A DNA stretch of 64,000 nucleotides from JAIRVZ01 sp031553755 (GTDB lineage Bacteria > Bacteroidota > Bacteroidia > Bacteroidales > Azobacteroidaceae), in contig JAVBKZ010000034.1 in assembly GCA_031553755.1 (NCBI GenBank), forward strand, positions 1-64,000. Direction: 5' to 3'. Shown one piece after another: positions 43,897 through 53,480 of this stretch; the first letter of the stretch is position 1; the number at the start of each line of letters is the position of its first letter. The notes beneath the pieces are model-generated. The model was given only the letters and a program-made list of their open reading frames with translations, made no database searches and had not been told where the DNA came from. The translations under genes and the position numbers were made by a program.

Positions 43897-44883
43897 TTAA
43901 TTACCGCCGGTAAGTGTTAAAAATTCGCCATTTTCTCCTCTGTAAATAAAAATATAACTTAAGTTTGGGGTTTTATCCGCGAGAGCCTTTGCTTTTTCCA
44001 TGCCCATTGCCATAAATGCGGTTGCGAAGGCATCGGCGGTAATACATTCGGGAAAAAGTACGGTCGCGCTCAATAAATTAGATTCGGAAGGATAACCGGT
44101 TAGCGGATTAATCGTATGCGCGTATTTTTTTCCATTTTTGATATAGTAATTTCTTGAATTTCCCGATGTGGCCAACGCGCCTTGCCTGAGTTCTATTATT
44201 TTTTGATTCTCCTGATCAGTTCCGGTGTTATCATCAATAGGTTTTGTAATTCCTATTTTCCAATATTTTCCGTTTGGATTAACTCCTGAAGCTCTGATTT
44301 CGCCTCCTATTTCCACCATATAATCATTGATTCCATACATTTCCAAGAGTTCGGCAATAACATCCACAGCGTAACCTTTGGCGATAGAAGAAGCGTTGAG
44401 TTGTAAACGAGGATCTGATTTTATAACTTTTCGTCCTTCCAGATTTATTTTAGTATATCCGACAAATTGTTTGACACTGTCAATTAACTGCGGAGTGGGT
44501 TCTTTCATTTTTTCATAACCAAACCCCCATAGGTTGACCAATGGAGCTACGGTTATGTCGTACATGCCGTCTGTTGCCCGAGCTATGGTTTGCGCTTGAT
44601 TAAAGACCGTAATAAACCAATCGTCTACTTCTACCGGAATATTATTATTGACTTTATAAATAATCGAATTTTTATTAAACGGATTAAGGGAAAGATCAAA
44701 ACTGTCTAATCTCGCGGAAATTTCTTTATCCAATGACCTGTTGAACTTATATTTAAAATTAGCGGTCGTATTGAATATGTTGACTTGCGTATGGAAATAC
44801 TCCGTTTTTAATTCGGAAGAACAAGATACAAGCAAAGGAATAGTGCTAAGAAAAAGTGCTAATATCAAAGATATCTTTCTCAT
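43897..44883 (-). CDS. apbE: FAD:protein FMN transferase (ApbE), lipoprotein
   Basis: The 328-residue lipoprotein has signal and lipobox LLVSC (Cys21). The ApbE domain contains LDSFDLSLNPFNKNSIIYKVN, DGMYDITVAPLVNLWGFG, LQLNASSIAKGYAVDVIAELL, YMVEIGGEIRASG and LATSGNSRNYYIKNGKKYAHTINP with the usual metal and FAD ligands. It attaches FMN to threonines of periplasmic targets such as NqrB/C or RnfG subunits. No such target is in the window. It is transcribed alone, divergent from the coiled-coil gene at 45133, with TAATTTTG (minus, 44934-44941) as a possible -7 box. Confidence 0.94.
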   Translation of the reverse strand: MRKISLILALFLSTIPLLVSCSSELKTEYFHTQVNIFNTTANFKYKFNRSLDKEISARLDSFDLSLNPFNKNSIIYKVNNNIPVEVDDWFITVFNQAQTIARATDGMYDITVAPLVNLWGFGYEKMKEPTPQLIDSVKQFVGYTKINLEGRKVIKSDPRLQLNASSIAKGYAVDVIAELLEMYGINDYMVEIGGEIRASGVNPNGKYWKIGITKPIDDNTGTDQENQKIIELRQGALATSGNSRNYYIKNGKKYAHTINPLTGYPSESNLLSATVLFPECITADAFATAFMAMGMEKAKALADKTPNLSYIFIYRGENGEFLTLTGGN

Positions 44884-45076
44884 AAATAAATCATTTTATT
44901 GTGTGTATTCTACTTTTATCTCTAATGCCGCGACAAAATTACACAGGATTGTCTGAATTATAAAATAATTAAGAAAATTTATGCCTCTTTTCTTGTGTTT
45001 TATACATCTGGGACAATCAATTTTTTATCAATCCTAAAAAAACATTTTTCTATTTAACAAAATATACCTCTGTTAT

Positions 45077-45108
45077 TTTGTTCCTTAACAGAAGAACTTT
45101 TATTTTTG
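45077..45108 (+). promoter_or_regulatory. Bacteroidota-type promoter for the coiled-coil membrane protein
   Basis: TTTG (45077-45080), exactly 20 bases, TATTTTTG (45101-45108), then the ATG at 45133. Both boxes match the consensus fully. The predicted start site near 45115 leaves a leader of about 18 bases. Confidence 0.85.
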
Positions 45109-45132
45109 CACCCGATTTAATATTTCCTCCTT

Positions 45133-46011
45133 ATGAAGAAAAAAGATACACTTTGGATTGTTATAATTCTTATTTTATTGATGGCTGTTGGAATTGGCGT
45201 TTATTATATATTGCGTCAGCAAAATCAAATAGAAGATATGGCGGTTCAGTTTGACTTGGATAAAGAAGAATTGGCTGATGAATATAACGAACTTTCACTC
45301 CAGTATGAAGGATACAAATTTTCTGTGAATAATGATTCTTTGGTTGCTAAATTAGAAACCGAACAAATGAAAGTGCAACGTTTGATGGAAGAACTTCGTA
45401 CCGTCAAATCTACTAATGCAAAGCGCATCGGAGAATTGAAAAGAGAATTAGAAACGTTGAAAACAATCATGCGTGGTTACGTACAGCAAATTGATTCTTT
45501 GAACCGCTTAAATCAAAAATTGACAAAAGAAAAAGAAGAAGTTACCCAGAAATACCAACAAGCGACCGCTACAGTTTCCCAACTTTCGAAAGAAAAAGAA
45601 ACTTTGTCCGAACGGGTCAATTTAGCTTCCAAATTAGATGCTTCGGGTATTTCGGTAACAGGAATCAATAAGAAAAATAAACCGACAGATCAAATCAGTA
45701 AGATGGAACAAATTGCTGTCAATTTCAAGATTAATAAAAACATAACTGCTCCGACAGGAGATAAAACTATTTATATCCGAATTAAAAAGCCCGATGATGA
45801 CGTGTTGGTAAAAAACCGTTCGGATGTATTCCGCTACGAAAATAAGGATATCAACTATTCGGCTAAGCGAACCATTGAATACGATGGAGAGGAAGTTCCG
45901 GTTTCAATTTACTGGAAAATTGAGGAGTTCCTTTCTCCCGGAACCTATCGTGTTGACATTTTTGCTGATGGTAACCTTGTCGGTTCGCAATCATTCAAAC
46001 TTGAAAAATAA
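45133..46011 (+). CDS. membrane-anchored coiled-coil protein
   Basis: The 292-residue protein has one N-terminal transmembrane helix (residues 8-27), a long charged coiled coil (about 30-165, heptads such as LKRELETLKTIMRGYVQQIDS) and a C-terminal beta-rich domain (about 185-292) with IRIKKPDDDVLVK and PGTYRVDIFADGNLVGS. I know of no characterised function; the layout suggests a periplasmic envelope scaffold. It has a strong promoter of its own and is convergent with trkH. A Bacteroidota-specific hypothetical protein is the safest label. Confidence 0.8.
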   Translation: MKKKDTLWIVIILILLMAVGIGVYYILRQQNQIEDMAVQFDLDKEELADEYNELSLQYEGYKFSVNNDSLVAKLETEQMKVQRLMEELRTVKSTNAKRIGELKRELETLKTIMRGYVQQIDSLNRLNQKLTKEKEEVTQKYQQATATVSQLSKEKETLSERVNLASKLDASGISVTGINKKNKPTDQISKMEQIAVNFKINKNITAPTGDKTIYIRIKKPDDDVLVKNRSDVFRYENKDINYSAKRTIEYDGEEVPVSIYWKIEEFLSPGTYRVDIFADGNLVGSQSFKLEK

Positions 46012-46022
46012 TCTTATCCTGA

Positions 46023-47492
46023 TTATTTTTTCCAAAATCCCGGAGTGAAAAGAATCAATACGGTAAGAATTTCTAAACGGCCGATTACCATTAAAAATGA
46101 GTAATACCATTTGGCAAAGTCTGTCATTCCTGAAAAATTACCCATCGGACCAAATTTCCCCAAAGCGGGGCCGACATTTCCTAATCCGGAAATTGATACA
46201 CCCCACGATTCTTCGAAGGTTAATCCTGTCGCGGTAAATACCAATAGGCTTATTAAAATAATGGTTATGTATAGGAACGAAAATGCTAAAATACGTTGAA
46301 CAACATCAATAGAAACAACATTGCCGTTTATACGCACCGGTAAAATGGCTTTAGGGTGAATTTGTTTGGTAAATTCGTTGAATGTGTTTTTTGAAAGGAC
46401 AACGAATCGAATAGTTTTTAATCCACCACTCGTAGACCCCCCGCATCCGCATATTAACATCAAAAGGGTTAAGGTTACTTTCAAGAAGTCTCCCCAAAGA
46501 TTAAAATCCGCGGTAGCGAATCCTGTAGTGGATATCATGGATGAAACTTGAAAAAAAGAATACCTGACGGATTGAGAAAGTTCGTTTTCCGTTCCGTTAT
46601 AGAGAAGCCCGTAAGTAATTATTATTGTAGCGATGGCTACGATTGACAAAAACCAACGGAATTCTTCATCGCCATATATTTTTTTGAATCTTTTTTTGAT
46701 CAGGAAATACCAAAGAGTGAAATTTGTCGCTCCGATTAACATGAAAATAGAAAGGATGTAGTCTATTCGCGCGGAATCCCAATAAGAAATTCCTTGATTT
46801 TTGGTAGAATATCCACCGGTAGACATGGTTGCAAAGGCATGACAACATGAATCAAAAACATCCATTCCCGCGATTTTCAACAGTAAGATTAAGATTAATG
46901 TAAATCCTAAATAAATACCCCAAAGTCTTTTCGCGATTTGACCAACTTTCGGACGAAATTTGTCATGACTTATGCCGGTCGTTTCATCATCAAATAACAG
47001 GGAAGATCCTCCTCCCGCGACTAAAGGTAAAAATGCCAATACAAAAACAATCATTCCCAATCCTCCCATCCATTGGGTCAGGCTACGCCAGAATAAAAGA
47101 CCTTTAGGCATTGCTTCTACATTGGTGAGGATTGAAGACCCTGTGGTTGTTAGTCCCGACGTGGTTTCAAAAAAAGCATCGGTTACGGATGGAATACTAC
47201 CCGAAATGTAGAATGGCAACATTCCGAAAACAGAGAAAGATATCCACGAAAGCGTTACGATTAATATGCTGTCTTTTCGTCCGATACTTTTTAATTTTGT
47301 TTTGCCTCCGGAAATAAACAAAAAAATAGAAGCAATCAAGGTAATACCTGCGCTTATCCAAATATCGGAAACGCAACTTTCTTTATAATGAAGGGATACA
47401 CATCCTGAAATGAAAATTAAAAATGCTTCCAGAAACAATATAAATCCTAATTCCTTAGAGATTAATTTATAATGAATGTCGAGGCCTTTCAT
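46023..47492 (-). CDS. trkH: TrkH-family potassium transporter membrane subunit
   Basis: The 489-residue integral membrane protein carries the four pseudo-repeated pore segments of TrkH/KtrB. These include ETTSGLTTTGSSIL, FATMSTGGYSTKNQG, SSMISTTGFATADF and VSISGLGNVGPALG, with the selectivity-filter glycines. Together with TrkA it forms a K+ uptake channel in the inner membrane. It starts six bases after the trkA stop on the same strand, so the two are co-translated. Confidence 0.95.
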   Translation of the reverse strand: MKGLDIHYKLISKELGFILFLEAFLIFISGCVSLHYKESCVSDIWISAGITLIASIFLFISGGKTKLKSIGRKDSILIVTLSWISFSVFGMLPFYISGSIPSVTDAFFETTSGLTTTGSSILTNVEAMPKGLLFWRSLTQWMGGLGMIVFVLAFLPLVAGGGSSLLFDDETTGISHDKFRPKVGQIAKRLWGIYLGFTLILILLLKIAGMDVFDSCCHAFATMSTGGYSTKNQGISYWDSARIDYILSIFMLIGATNFTLWYFLIKKRFKKIYGDEEFRWFLSIVAIATIIITYGLLYNGTENELSQSVRYSFFQVSSMISTTGFATADFNLWGDFLKVTLTLLMLICGCGGSTSGGLKTIRFVVLSKNTFNEFTKQIHPKAILPVRINGNVVSIDVVQRILAFSFLYITIILISLLVFTATGLTFEESWGVSISGLGNVGPALGKFGPMGNFSGMTDFAKWYYSFLMVIGRLEILTVLILFTPGFWKK

Positions 47493-47498
47493 GTTCTT

Positions 47499-48833
47499 TT
47501 AATTGAAAAAATCTTCGATTTTACGCATTGCCGTATCTAAACAGAAAACGACCACTTTATCCTGAGCCTGTATTTGGGTTTCTCCGTTGATGATTTGAGG
47601 AACTCCGTTACGAATTAGACCTCCGAGAGTCATGTCTTTCGGTAAATTCAGGTCTTTCACCGGTTTTCTTGTGATCTTTGAATCAGGACGCGCTGTTAAT
47701 TCAGCGACATCTGCTTGTGCGAAAGTAAGGCATTTGACGTTTGAAACATCGGCATCCAACAAAAACTGATAAATATGACTTGCCGCTATTAGCTTTTTGT
47801 TGATAACGGTTCCGATGTCTAATTTTTCGGCTAAAGGTATGTAATCGATGTTTTCTACTTTCGCTACGGTTTTAGGAACCCCCATTGTTTTAGCCGCCAA
47901 ACAAGCGAGAATATTGGTTTCCGAATTTTCTGTTAACGATATAAACGCGTCGCAACCTTGTACATTTTCTTGTATGAGTAATTCTGTATCCCTTCCGTCT
48001 CCGTTGATAATCATCGTATTTCCGGGTACAATTTCTGCCAGTTTATAACTTTTGTCCTTGTTGAGTTCTATGATTTTTATGCGAATGTTAGACGGAAGAT
48101 ACTGGGCGAGTTTTATCGCGATCCGGCTTCCTCCCATGATTACCACTTTATGTATCTGAATACCGGCTTTGCCTGTTTGTTTTTTTACTACATCGATATG
48201 TTCTTTTAAAGTTGTAAAAAATAAAATATCTCCGGCTAAGAGTTGATCATTTCCTCTTGGAATAATTGTTTCCGTTCCTCGTTTGATAGCTACGACGTGA
48301 TAAATTTTTTCGTCTTTTGATAAATCGTAAAGGAATTTATTGACTATCGGAGCGTTTTCCCTTACTTTCACTCCGATAAGAATCAAAGCTCCATCGCAAA
48401 GTTCCCACCATTGCCTTACCCAAGGTCTTTTAAGCGCGCTTACAATTTCTTGAGCCGCAAGCATTTCGGGGTAAATCAAAGAATCAACTCCTAAATTCTG
48501 AAAAAATTCTTTGTTTTTAGGAAGTAAATATTCATAATTATTGATTCGGGCAAATGTTTTAATCGCTCCCAAGTTTGTGGCAAGCATACATGCCGTAATG
48601 TTTGTCGACTCTTCGGGAGTGACAGCGATAAACATGTCGGCTTTTTTGATTCCGGCATCTTCCAAATCTTTCAGAGAAGTAGGATTGCCTTGTATGGTCA
48701 TCATTTCGAAATGATTTGAAAAATTTAATTTTTCTTCATCGGGATCCATTAAAACAATATCTTGATTTTCACTGGCAAGTAATTTCGACAAATGTGTGCC
48801 AACTTCCCCCGCTCCGGCAATAATTATTTTCAT
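47499..48833 (-). CDS. trkA: Trk potassium uptake regulatory subunit TrkA
   Basis: The 444-residue cytoplasmic protein has two RCK units. Each has an NAD(H)-binding Rossmann motif (IIIAGAGEVGTHLSKLLA at 2-19; VVIMGGSRIAIKLAQYL near 229) and each is followed by a TrkA-C domain (about 140-220 and 360-444). It gates TrkH in response to nucleotides. The size and double-unit design match standard TrkA. It lies between a DUF5683-like gene and trkH on the minus strand. Confidence 0.95.
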   Translation of the reverse strand: MKIIIAGAGEVGTHLSKLLASENQDIVLMDPDEEKLNFSNHFEMMTIQGNPTSLKDLEDAGIKKADMFIAVTPEESTNITACMLATNLGAIKTFARINNYEYLLPKNKEFFQNLGVDSLIYPEMLAAQEIVSALKRPWVRQWWELCDGALILIGVKVRENAPIVNKFLYDLSKDEKIYHVVAIKRGTETIIPRGNDQLLAGDILFFTTLKEHIDVVKKQTGKAGIQIHKVVIMGGSRIAIKLAQYLPSNIRIKIIELNKDKSYKLAEIVPGNTMIINGDGRDTELLIQENVQGCDAFISLTENSETNILACLAAKTMGVPKTVAKVENIDYIPLAEKLDIGTVINKKLIAASHIYQFLLDADVSNVKCLTFAQADVAELTARPDSKITRKPVKDLNLPKDMTLGGLIRNGVPQIINGETQIQAQDKVVVFCLDTAMRKIEDFFN

Positions 48834-48840
48834 GCGTAAA

Positions 48841-48878
48841 TAATTGAGAGTTGAAAATTGAGAATTGAGAATGAAAAT
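48841..48878. repeat. short intergenic GAGAATTGAGA-type repeat
   Basis: The bases between trkA and the DUF5683-like gene read as repeated TTGAGAATTGAGA / TTGAGAGTTGAAA units. Similar units occur at 56151-56180 and, inverted and degenerate, near 53870 and 13250. They look like a dispersed intergenic repeat family. Confidence 0.55.
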
Positions 48879-48889
48879 ACCATAAAATA

Positions 48890-49594
48890 TTATTTGAAAT
48901 TCAAACTGATTTTAGCTCCGTAAGTTGGTTCGATAGATCTAAAACCTCCGGTATTATATGACTGGAGATTGAAGTCGGGTTTTATTGATATCCGGGTATC
49001 TTTACCGATATTCCAACTCAACATATTCTGTTTGTTAATTTTATTGGCGCTTACGGGAGCGTCTATCACCGACCAAATATAATTACCCATATATACTAAT
49101 GCGAATAACGTGAAAATAGGGCCGGTATCGCTGGCTCCGTTATATTTATTATGGTTATCGTAATAATCATCATCATCGTAAGGAATAGAAGCAGCCATTC
49201 CTACGAATGAACCAAGCCACAGTCCTGTCATCAAAGCTCCTTTCCTGTATTCTCCGTTGTAATATTGTCCACCTCCCGGTAATAAAAATGAAAACAGGAA
49301 TGACAGTGCCGGTTCTTTCTTTCCTACAGAAGTCGCATTGCTTACTTGTGGTTTGGTGAATACTTCTTTTTCTCCATTAGAATATTTAATCATAAAAATA
49401 TCGGAGATAGGCAATGTAAATAAAGGACCATCGTAAAACGAAATCTTTTTATATTTGACTTCGGTTTTACTAACTTCCTTGATTTCCACTTTAAGTTCTT
49501 CGCCGGTGTGTAACGTAATAATGTCTTGGGCAAAACTTTTACTTGTTAAAAGGCAGATTGACAGGCAAAAAAATGCCAATAAAATTCTTTTCAT
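48890..49594 (-). CDS. DUF5683-like envelope protein
   Basis: The 234-residue product has a signal peptide (to about SFAQD), a small beta-rich part (ITLHTGEELKVEIKEVSKTEVKYKK is split across strands) and two hydrophobic helices. The first is preceded by the motif FLLPGGGQYYNGEYRKGAL, common in DUF5683 proteins of Bacteroidota. The C-terminal end is beta-rich. No function is established. It lies 14 bases after dxs on the same strand and is probably co-transcribed with it. Confidence 0.8.
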   Translation of the reverse strand: MKRILLAFFCLSICLLTSKSFAQDIITLHTGEELKVEIKEVSKTEVKYKKISFYDGPLFTLPISDIFMIKYSNGEKEVFTKPQVSNATSVGKKEPALSFLFSFLLPGGGQYYNGEYRKGALMTGLWLGSFVGMAASIPYDDDDYYDNHNKYNGASDTGPIFTLFALVYMGNYIWSVIDAPVSANKINKQNMLSWNIGKDTRISIKPDFNLQSYNTGGFRSIEPTYGAKISLNFK

Positions 49595-49608
49595 AAAAAA
49601 TAGATTAT

Positions 49609-51510
49609 TTAATTGTAAAACTTAATGATAGCTTTTTCAATACTTTCGACATCCATTCCGCAAAGTTTATATAATTCGGGAATAGAACCATGTTCGATAA
49701 ATTTATCGGGAACCCCGATTCTTTTTATCTGGGGAGTATATCCGTTTTCATTCATAAATTCCATAACGGTAGAACCTAACCCTCCTTTTATTGTCCCATT
49801 TTCTACGGTAACAATGTATTTAAAGTTTTTCCCTACTTCGTGCAGGATATCCGTATCTATGGGTTTCAGGAAAACCATGTCGTAGTGGGCCGCGTTGATT
49901 CCTGATTCCGAAACTTTTTCGATGGCTTTTTTTGCGATATATCCGATAGGGCCGATGGAAAGAACCGCGATTTCTTTACCATCTTTTAGTTTTTTACCTT
50001 TTCCTACCGGGAGTACTTCGGGAGTATTTCTCCAGTCTTTTAATTCTCCTTTTCCTCTTGGATAACGGATTACGAATACGCCATTCCCTTTTTGAGTTCC
50101 GGTATACATCAGATTCCTCAAATCATGTTCATTGATAGGGGAGGAGATTGTAAGGTTAGGAATGCAATTCAGGTACGCCAAATCGAAAACGCCATGATGA
50201 GTCGCTCCGTCTTCACCCACTAAACCTCCACGGTCGAGACACAAAACCATATCTAATTTTTGCAAAGCCGCGTCATGGATTATTTGGTCGTACGCCCGTT
50301 GCATGAAAGATGAATAAATGTTGCAAAACGGTATCATTCCTTCTTTAGCCAATCCGGCGGAAAAGGTAACGGCATGTCCTTCCGCTATTCCGACATCGAA
50401 TGTCCGGTTGGGAAATTCTTTCATCATGATGTTCATCGAACATCCGGTTGGCATGGCTGGCGTGATGCCAACGATTTTTTCGTTTCGTTTAGCTAATTCC
50501 ACTAAAGTGTGCCCGAAAACATCCTGATAAAGTTGAGGCTCGTCTAACGAATTTTGAATAATTCGTTTTCCCGTTTCTTTATTGAATTTTCCGGGAGCGT
50601 GCCATTCGGTCGCGGCTTCTTCCGCGGGTTTATATCCTTTGCCCTTTTGGGTGATGATATGCAGCAATTTGGGGCCTTGCATATCTTTGATATCGTTTAA
50701 TACTTTGACCAAACCTTCCACATCATTTCCGTCGACAGGCCCGAAGTAACGGATATTGAAACCTTCAAAAACATTCTGTTGCCCCGTAAGCAAGGCTTTC
50801 AGACTATTGTTGAATCGCAAAATCAAGCCTTTTCCTTGTTCCTGAATGACATTGTATTTACGTAAAAAACGATATAAATCGTATCTGATTTTATTGTAAG
50901 TCCGCGATGTTGTGATATTTACTAGATATTGGCTGATGCCTCCCACATTGTTGTCGATAGCCATGTGGTTGTCGTTGAGTACAATCAATAAATTATTCGG
51001 AGCGGAAGACGCGTTGTTTAATCCTTCAAATGCTAATCCTCCGGTCATTGAACCATCACCGATTACGGCTACCACTTTCCTGTCTTTTTCATCTTTTAAT
51101 GAAGACGCGATCGCCATTCCCAAAGCCGCTGAAATAGAAACCGACGCGTGTCCGGCGACAAAAGAGTCGTATTCACTTTCAAAAGGATTCGGAAAGCCTG
51201 AAATTCCGCCTAATTGTCGAAGTGTATTGAATGTTTCTTTCCTTCCTGTCAGGATTTTATGAGCATAAGCTTGATGGCCGACATCCCAAACAATTTTATC
51301 ATAAGGAGTATTTAATACATAATGCAGAGCTACGGCTAATTCTACGGTTCCCAAACTGGATGCGAAATGTCCAGGGATTTTTGATAAAGTTTCTATGATA
51401 CAGTCTCTTAATTCTTCGCAAACCTGTTTCAATTGATTCGGTTTAAGATTACGAAGATCAGACGGATATTTTATTTTTTCGAGTAAATTATTATTCTTAT
51501 TCTCTGACAT
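49609..51510 (-). CDS. dxs: 1-deoxy-D-xylulose-5-phosphate synthase
   Basis: The 633-residue thiamine-diphosphate enzyme is of normal length. HFASSLGTVELAVALHYV, WDVGHQAYAHKILTGR, VIGDGSMTGGLAFEGLNN (ThDP motif), NVGGISQYL, DVGIAEGHAVTFSAGLA and ATHHGVFDLAYL are all present. It condenses pyruvate and glyceraldehyde-3-phosphate in the first step of the MEP isoprenoid pathway. A minus-strand TAGTTTTG (51530-51537) lies just upstream of the start and may be its -7 box. It heads a minus-strand run ending with trkH. Confidence 0.97.
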   Translation of the reverse strand: MSENKNNNLLEKIKYPSDLRNLKPNQLKQVCEELRDCIIETLSKIPGHFASSLGTVELAVALHYVLNTPYDKIVWDVGHQAYAHKILTGRKETFNTLRQLGGISGFPNPFESEYDSFVAGHASVSISAALGMAIASSLKDEKDRKVVAVIGDGSMTGGLAFEGLNNASSAPNNLLIVLNDNHMAIDNNVGGISQYLVNITTSRTYNKIRYDLYRFLRKYNVIQEQGKGLILRFNNSLKALLTGQQNVFEGFNIRYFGPVDGNDVEGLVKVLNDIKDMQGPKLLHIITQKGKGYKPAEEAATEWHAPGKFNKETGKRIIQNSLDEPQLYQDVFGHTLVELAKRNEKIVGITPAMPTGCSMNIMMKEFPNRTFDVGIAEGHAVTFSAGLAKEGMIPFCNIYSSFMQRAYDQIIHDAALQKLDMVLCLDRGGLVGEDGATHHGVFDLAYLNCIPNLTISSPINEHDLRNLMYTGTQKGNGVFVIRYPRGKGELKDWRNTPEVLPVGKGKKLKDGKEIAVLSIGPIGYIAKKAIEKVSESGINAAHYDMVFLKPIDTDILHEVGKNFKYIVTVENGTIKGGLGSTVMEFMNENGYTPQIKRIGVPDKFIEHGSIPELYKLCGMDVESIEKAIIKFYN

Positions 51511-51576
51511 GACAATTGAAAATAATTTGCAAAACTACATAATAAACCGGATATATAATGTAATTTTGTGTTGAAA

Positions 51577-52518
51577 ATGAACTTTAGGACAGAAATAAAA
51601 ATACCGGTATTTGATTTTAAAATTACTCATCAGGATAAATTGATGATGATTGGTTCTTGTTTTGTCGAAAATATCTCAAAAATGTTGATCTTGTCGGGTT
51701 TTAATGTTGACTTGAATCCATTTGGGATAACTTACAATCCGGCATCTGTCGCTAAAAATTTAAATACTTTATTAGAAGGCAAAAAATATACCAATCAAGA
51801 TCTATTTGAATCCCAGGGATGTTTTCATAGTTATGATCATCACAGCCAATTTTCGGATTTTTCGTCTGGCGCATGTTTGAATAGAATCAATGAACGACTG
51901 GCAGAGTCTTCCGAAAATCTGAAACAGATTTCATTATTGATGGTTACGTTCGGAACAGCTTTCGCTTATTCATTGAAAGAAACCGGAAAAATTGTTTCTA
52001 ATTGTCACAAACTACCTGAAAAAATATTTGAAAGAAACCGATTGAATGTAGAAGAAATTGTTTCCGAATGGGATGAATTAATTCTGAAATTAAACAGGAT
52101 TAATCCGGAAATGAAAATCTTGTTCACGGTTAGTCCGATTCGGCACTGGAAAGATGGAGCTCACGAGAATCAACTCAGTAAATCAACTTTGCTTTTGGCA
52201 ATCGATATGCTGATCAAAAAATATGCTTGCTGCTATTACTTTCCTTCATATGAAATTATGATGGATGATTTACGTGATTATCGTTATTATTCGGATGATA
52301 TGGTACATCCTTCGAATGTGGCGATCGAATATATTTGGGAAAAATTTTCAGCATCTTTTTTTGATAAAAAAACATCAGGCTTGATAACTTCGTGGATAAA
52401 AATCCAGAGAAATCTGGAACATAAACCGTTTAATCCAAATTCGGAACAATATAAGGAATTGATAGAAAAAACGAAATTAGAAATGAATCGGTTGAAAAAC
52501 ATAATGAATGGAATATGA
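51577..52518 (+). CDS. GSCFA-domain protein
   Basis: I use the ATG at 51577 (MNFRTEIKIP); the GTG at 51568 is less likely because it falls on the end of a candidate -7 box, TAATTTTG (51561-51568). The 313-residue protein opens with the family-naming motif MMIGSCFVENISKML, followed by NPFGITYNPASVA, LLMVTFGTAFAY, ILFTVSPIRHWKDG and DDMVHPSNVAIEYIW. The GS and DxxH blocks resemble an SGNH-type hydrolase fold. The substrate is unknown. The start codon is only eight bases past the -7 box, so the message may have almost no leader. It overlaps a small membrane protein gene by four bases. Confidence 0.88.
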   Translation: MNFRTEIKIPVFDFKITHQDKLMMIGSCFVENISKMLILSGFNVDLNPFGITYNPASVAKNLNTLLEGKKYTNQDLFESQGCFHSYDHHSQFSDFSSGACLNRINERLAESSENLKQISLLMVTFGTAFAYSLKETGKIVSNCHKLPEKIFERNRLNVEEIVSEWDELILKLNRINPEMKILFTVSPIRHWKDGAHENQLSKSTLLLAIDMLIKKYACCYYFPSYEIMMDDLRDYRYYSDDMVHPSNVAIEYIWEKFSASFFDKKTSGLITSWIKIQRNLEHKPFNPNSEQYKELIEKTKLEMNRLKNIMNGI

Positions 52519-52679
52519 AACAGGTTTTATATATTGTGGCAGTTATTGTTTTGATGTATTTTGCTAATAAAGTGATGTCGAAAGTAAAAGATGATGTTCC
52601 TGAAGAAAAAAATATTCCGGATATGATTGAAGAAGAGGATATTGTGGAAATAAAAGCTCCGGATCAGGAAGAAAAATAA
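52515..52679 (+). CDS. 54-residue single-helix membrane protein
   Basis: The ATG at 52515 overlaps the GSCFA stop (ATGA). The product begins MKQVLYIVAVIVLMYFANKV, a single membrane helix, followed by an acidic cytoplasmic or periplasmic tail with many Glu and Asp (PEEKNIPDMIEEEDIVEI). It is likely translated together with the GSCFA gene. Its function is unknown. The overlap, the helix and the clean reading frame support it as a gene. Confidence 0.6.
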   Translation: MKQVLYIVAVIVLMYFANKVMSKVKDDVPEEKNIPDMIEEEDIVEIKAPDQEEK

Positions 52680-52719
52680 CAGATGAATTTGTTTACCGGT
52701 CAACCCATCGGATGTTTAA

Positions 52720-52751
52720 TTTGTTATATACTGTGAAATATTTTACCTTTG
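52720..52751 (+). promoter_or_regulatory. Bacteroidota-type promoter placed for a leaderless message
   Basis: TTTG (52720-52723), exactly 20 bases, TACCTTTG (52744-52751). The box ends six bases before the ATG at 52758, so the expected transcription start falls on or next to the start codon. Confidence 0.8.
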
Positions 52752-52757
52752 CGATGT

Positions 52758-53480
52758 ATGAAAAACAAAGAAGACCAATATAAAGAATTCCAGGATTCGA
52801 TAGAAAATATGAAAGGCCAGTTTCATGTGTTGGAGACAAGTGTCCCCGTTGAAAAACAGATGGAATATTTTCATTATTCGGAAAAAGTCAGGCATAGCAC
52901 AAAGAATATCTCTATTGAAGATGCTATACAGACGTTAAATAATCCGGATTCTCTCGAAGATGACAAAAAGTTTTCAATGACTTTTTTGGCGGTTTCTGGT
53001 GATGTAAAAGCTTATCGAGCATTGGAAACCTATGCTAAAAATCCGGAAGAATTATTGAAAGATTGGTCGGGATTGTCACTCCTTCAAGCTAAAATTGTTT
53101 TGGAATCCGAATTTTCGGACGAAAAACAAATTTTTATTTCCACCGGATTAGGAGGAAAAGGTGATAATTTACGTTTTTATTCTTTTTTTAAGTCCAAAGA
53201 CTTAACTCCGTTTTCTTCATATCAAATTCAATTAATAGAAAAAGAAATTCCATTTTTTATACAAGAAAATCATGGGATCGTAGAAGAATTAAATATTGAA
53301 AGCAATTATTTTACAGTTGTTTTTCTTATCAATATCCGTTCAAATATTAAATTTATTCTGGAAAGCGCGTTGACGGAATGTAATCAATACGGGGATTTTA
53401 TCAGCACAACTTTCATAATTACAAATGTGAAAAAATTCGATGAAGAGGATATCAAAAAGGAATTGGAAAAAAACGGATAA
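52758..53480 (+). CDS. conserved hypothetical protein
   Basis: The ATG at 52758 is chosen; the TTG at 52749 is part of the -7 box. The 240-residue acidic product has no signal peptide. The N-terminal third is helical (EDQYKEFQDSIENMKGQF), the middle has FISTGLGGKGDNLRFYSFF, and the end has VVFLINIRSNIKFILESAL. I do not recognise the family; it is probably a cytoplasmic protein restricted to Bacteroidota. Its last 41 bases overlap the GtrA-like gene in another frame, which implies co-translation. Confidence 0.78.
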   Translation: MKNKEDQYKEFQDSIENMKGQFHVLETSVPVEKQMEYFHYSEKVRHSTKNISIEDAIQTLNNPDSLEDDKKFSMTFLAVSGDVKAYRALETYAKNPEELLKDWSGLSLLQAKIVLESEFSDEKQIFISTGLGGKGDNLRFYSFFKSKDLTPFSSYQIQLIEKEIPFFIQENHGIVEELNIESNYFTVVFLINIRSNIKFILESALTECNQYGDFISTTFIITNVKKFDEEDIKKELEKNG

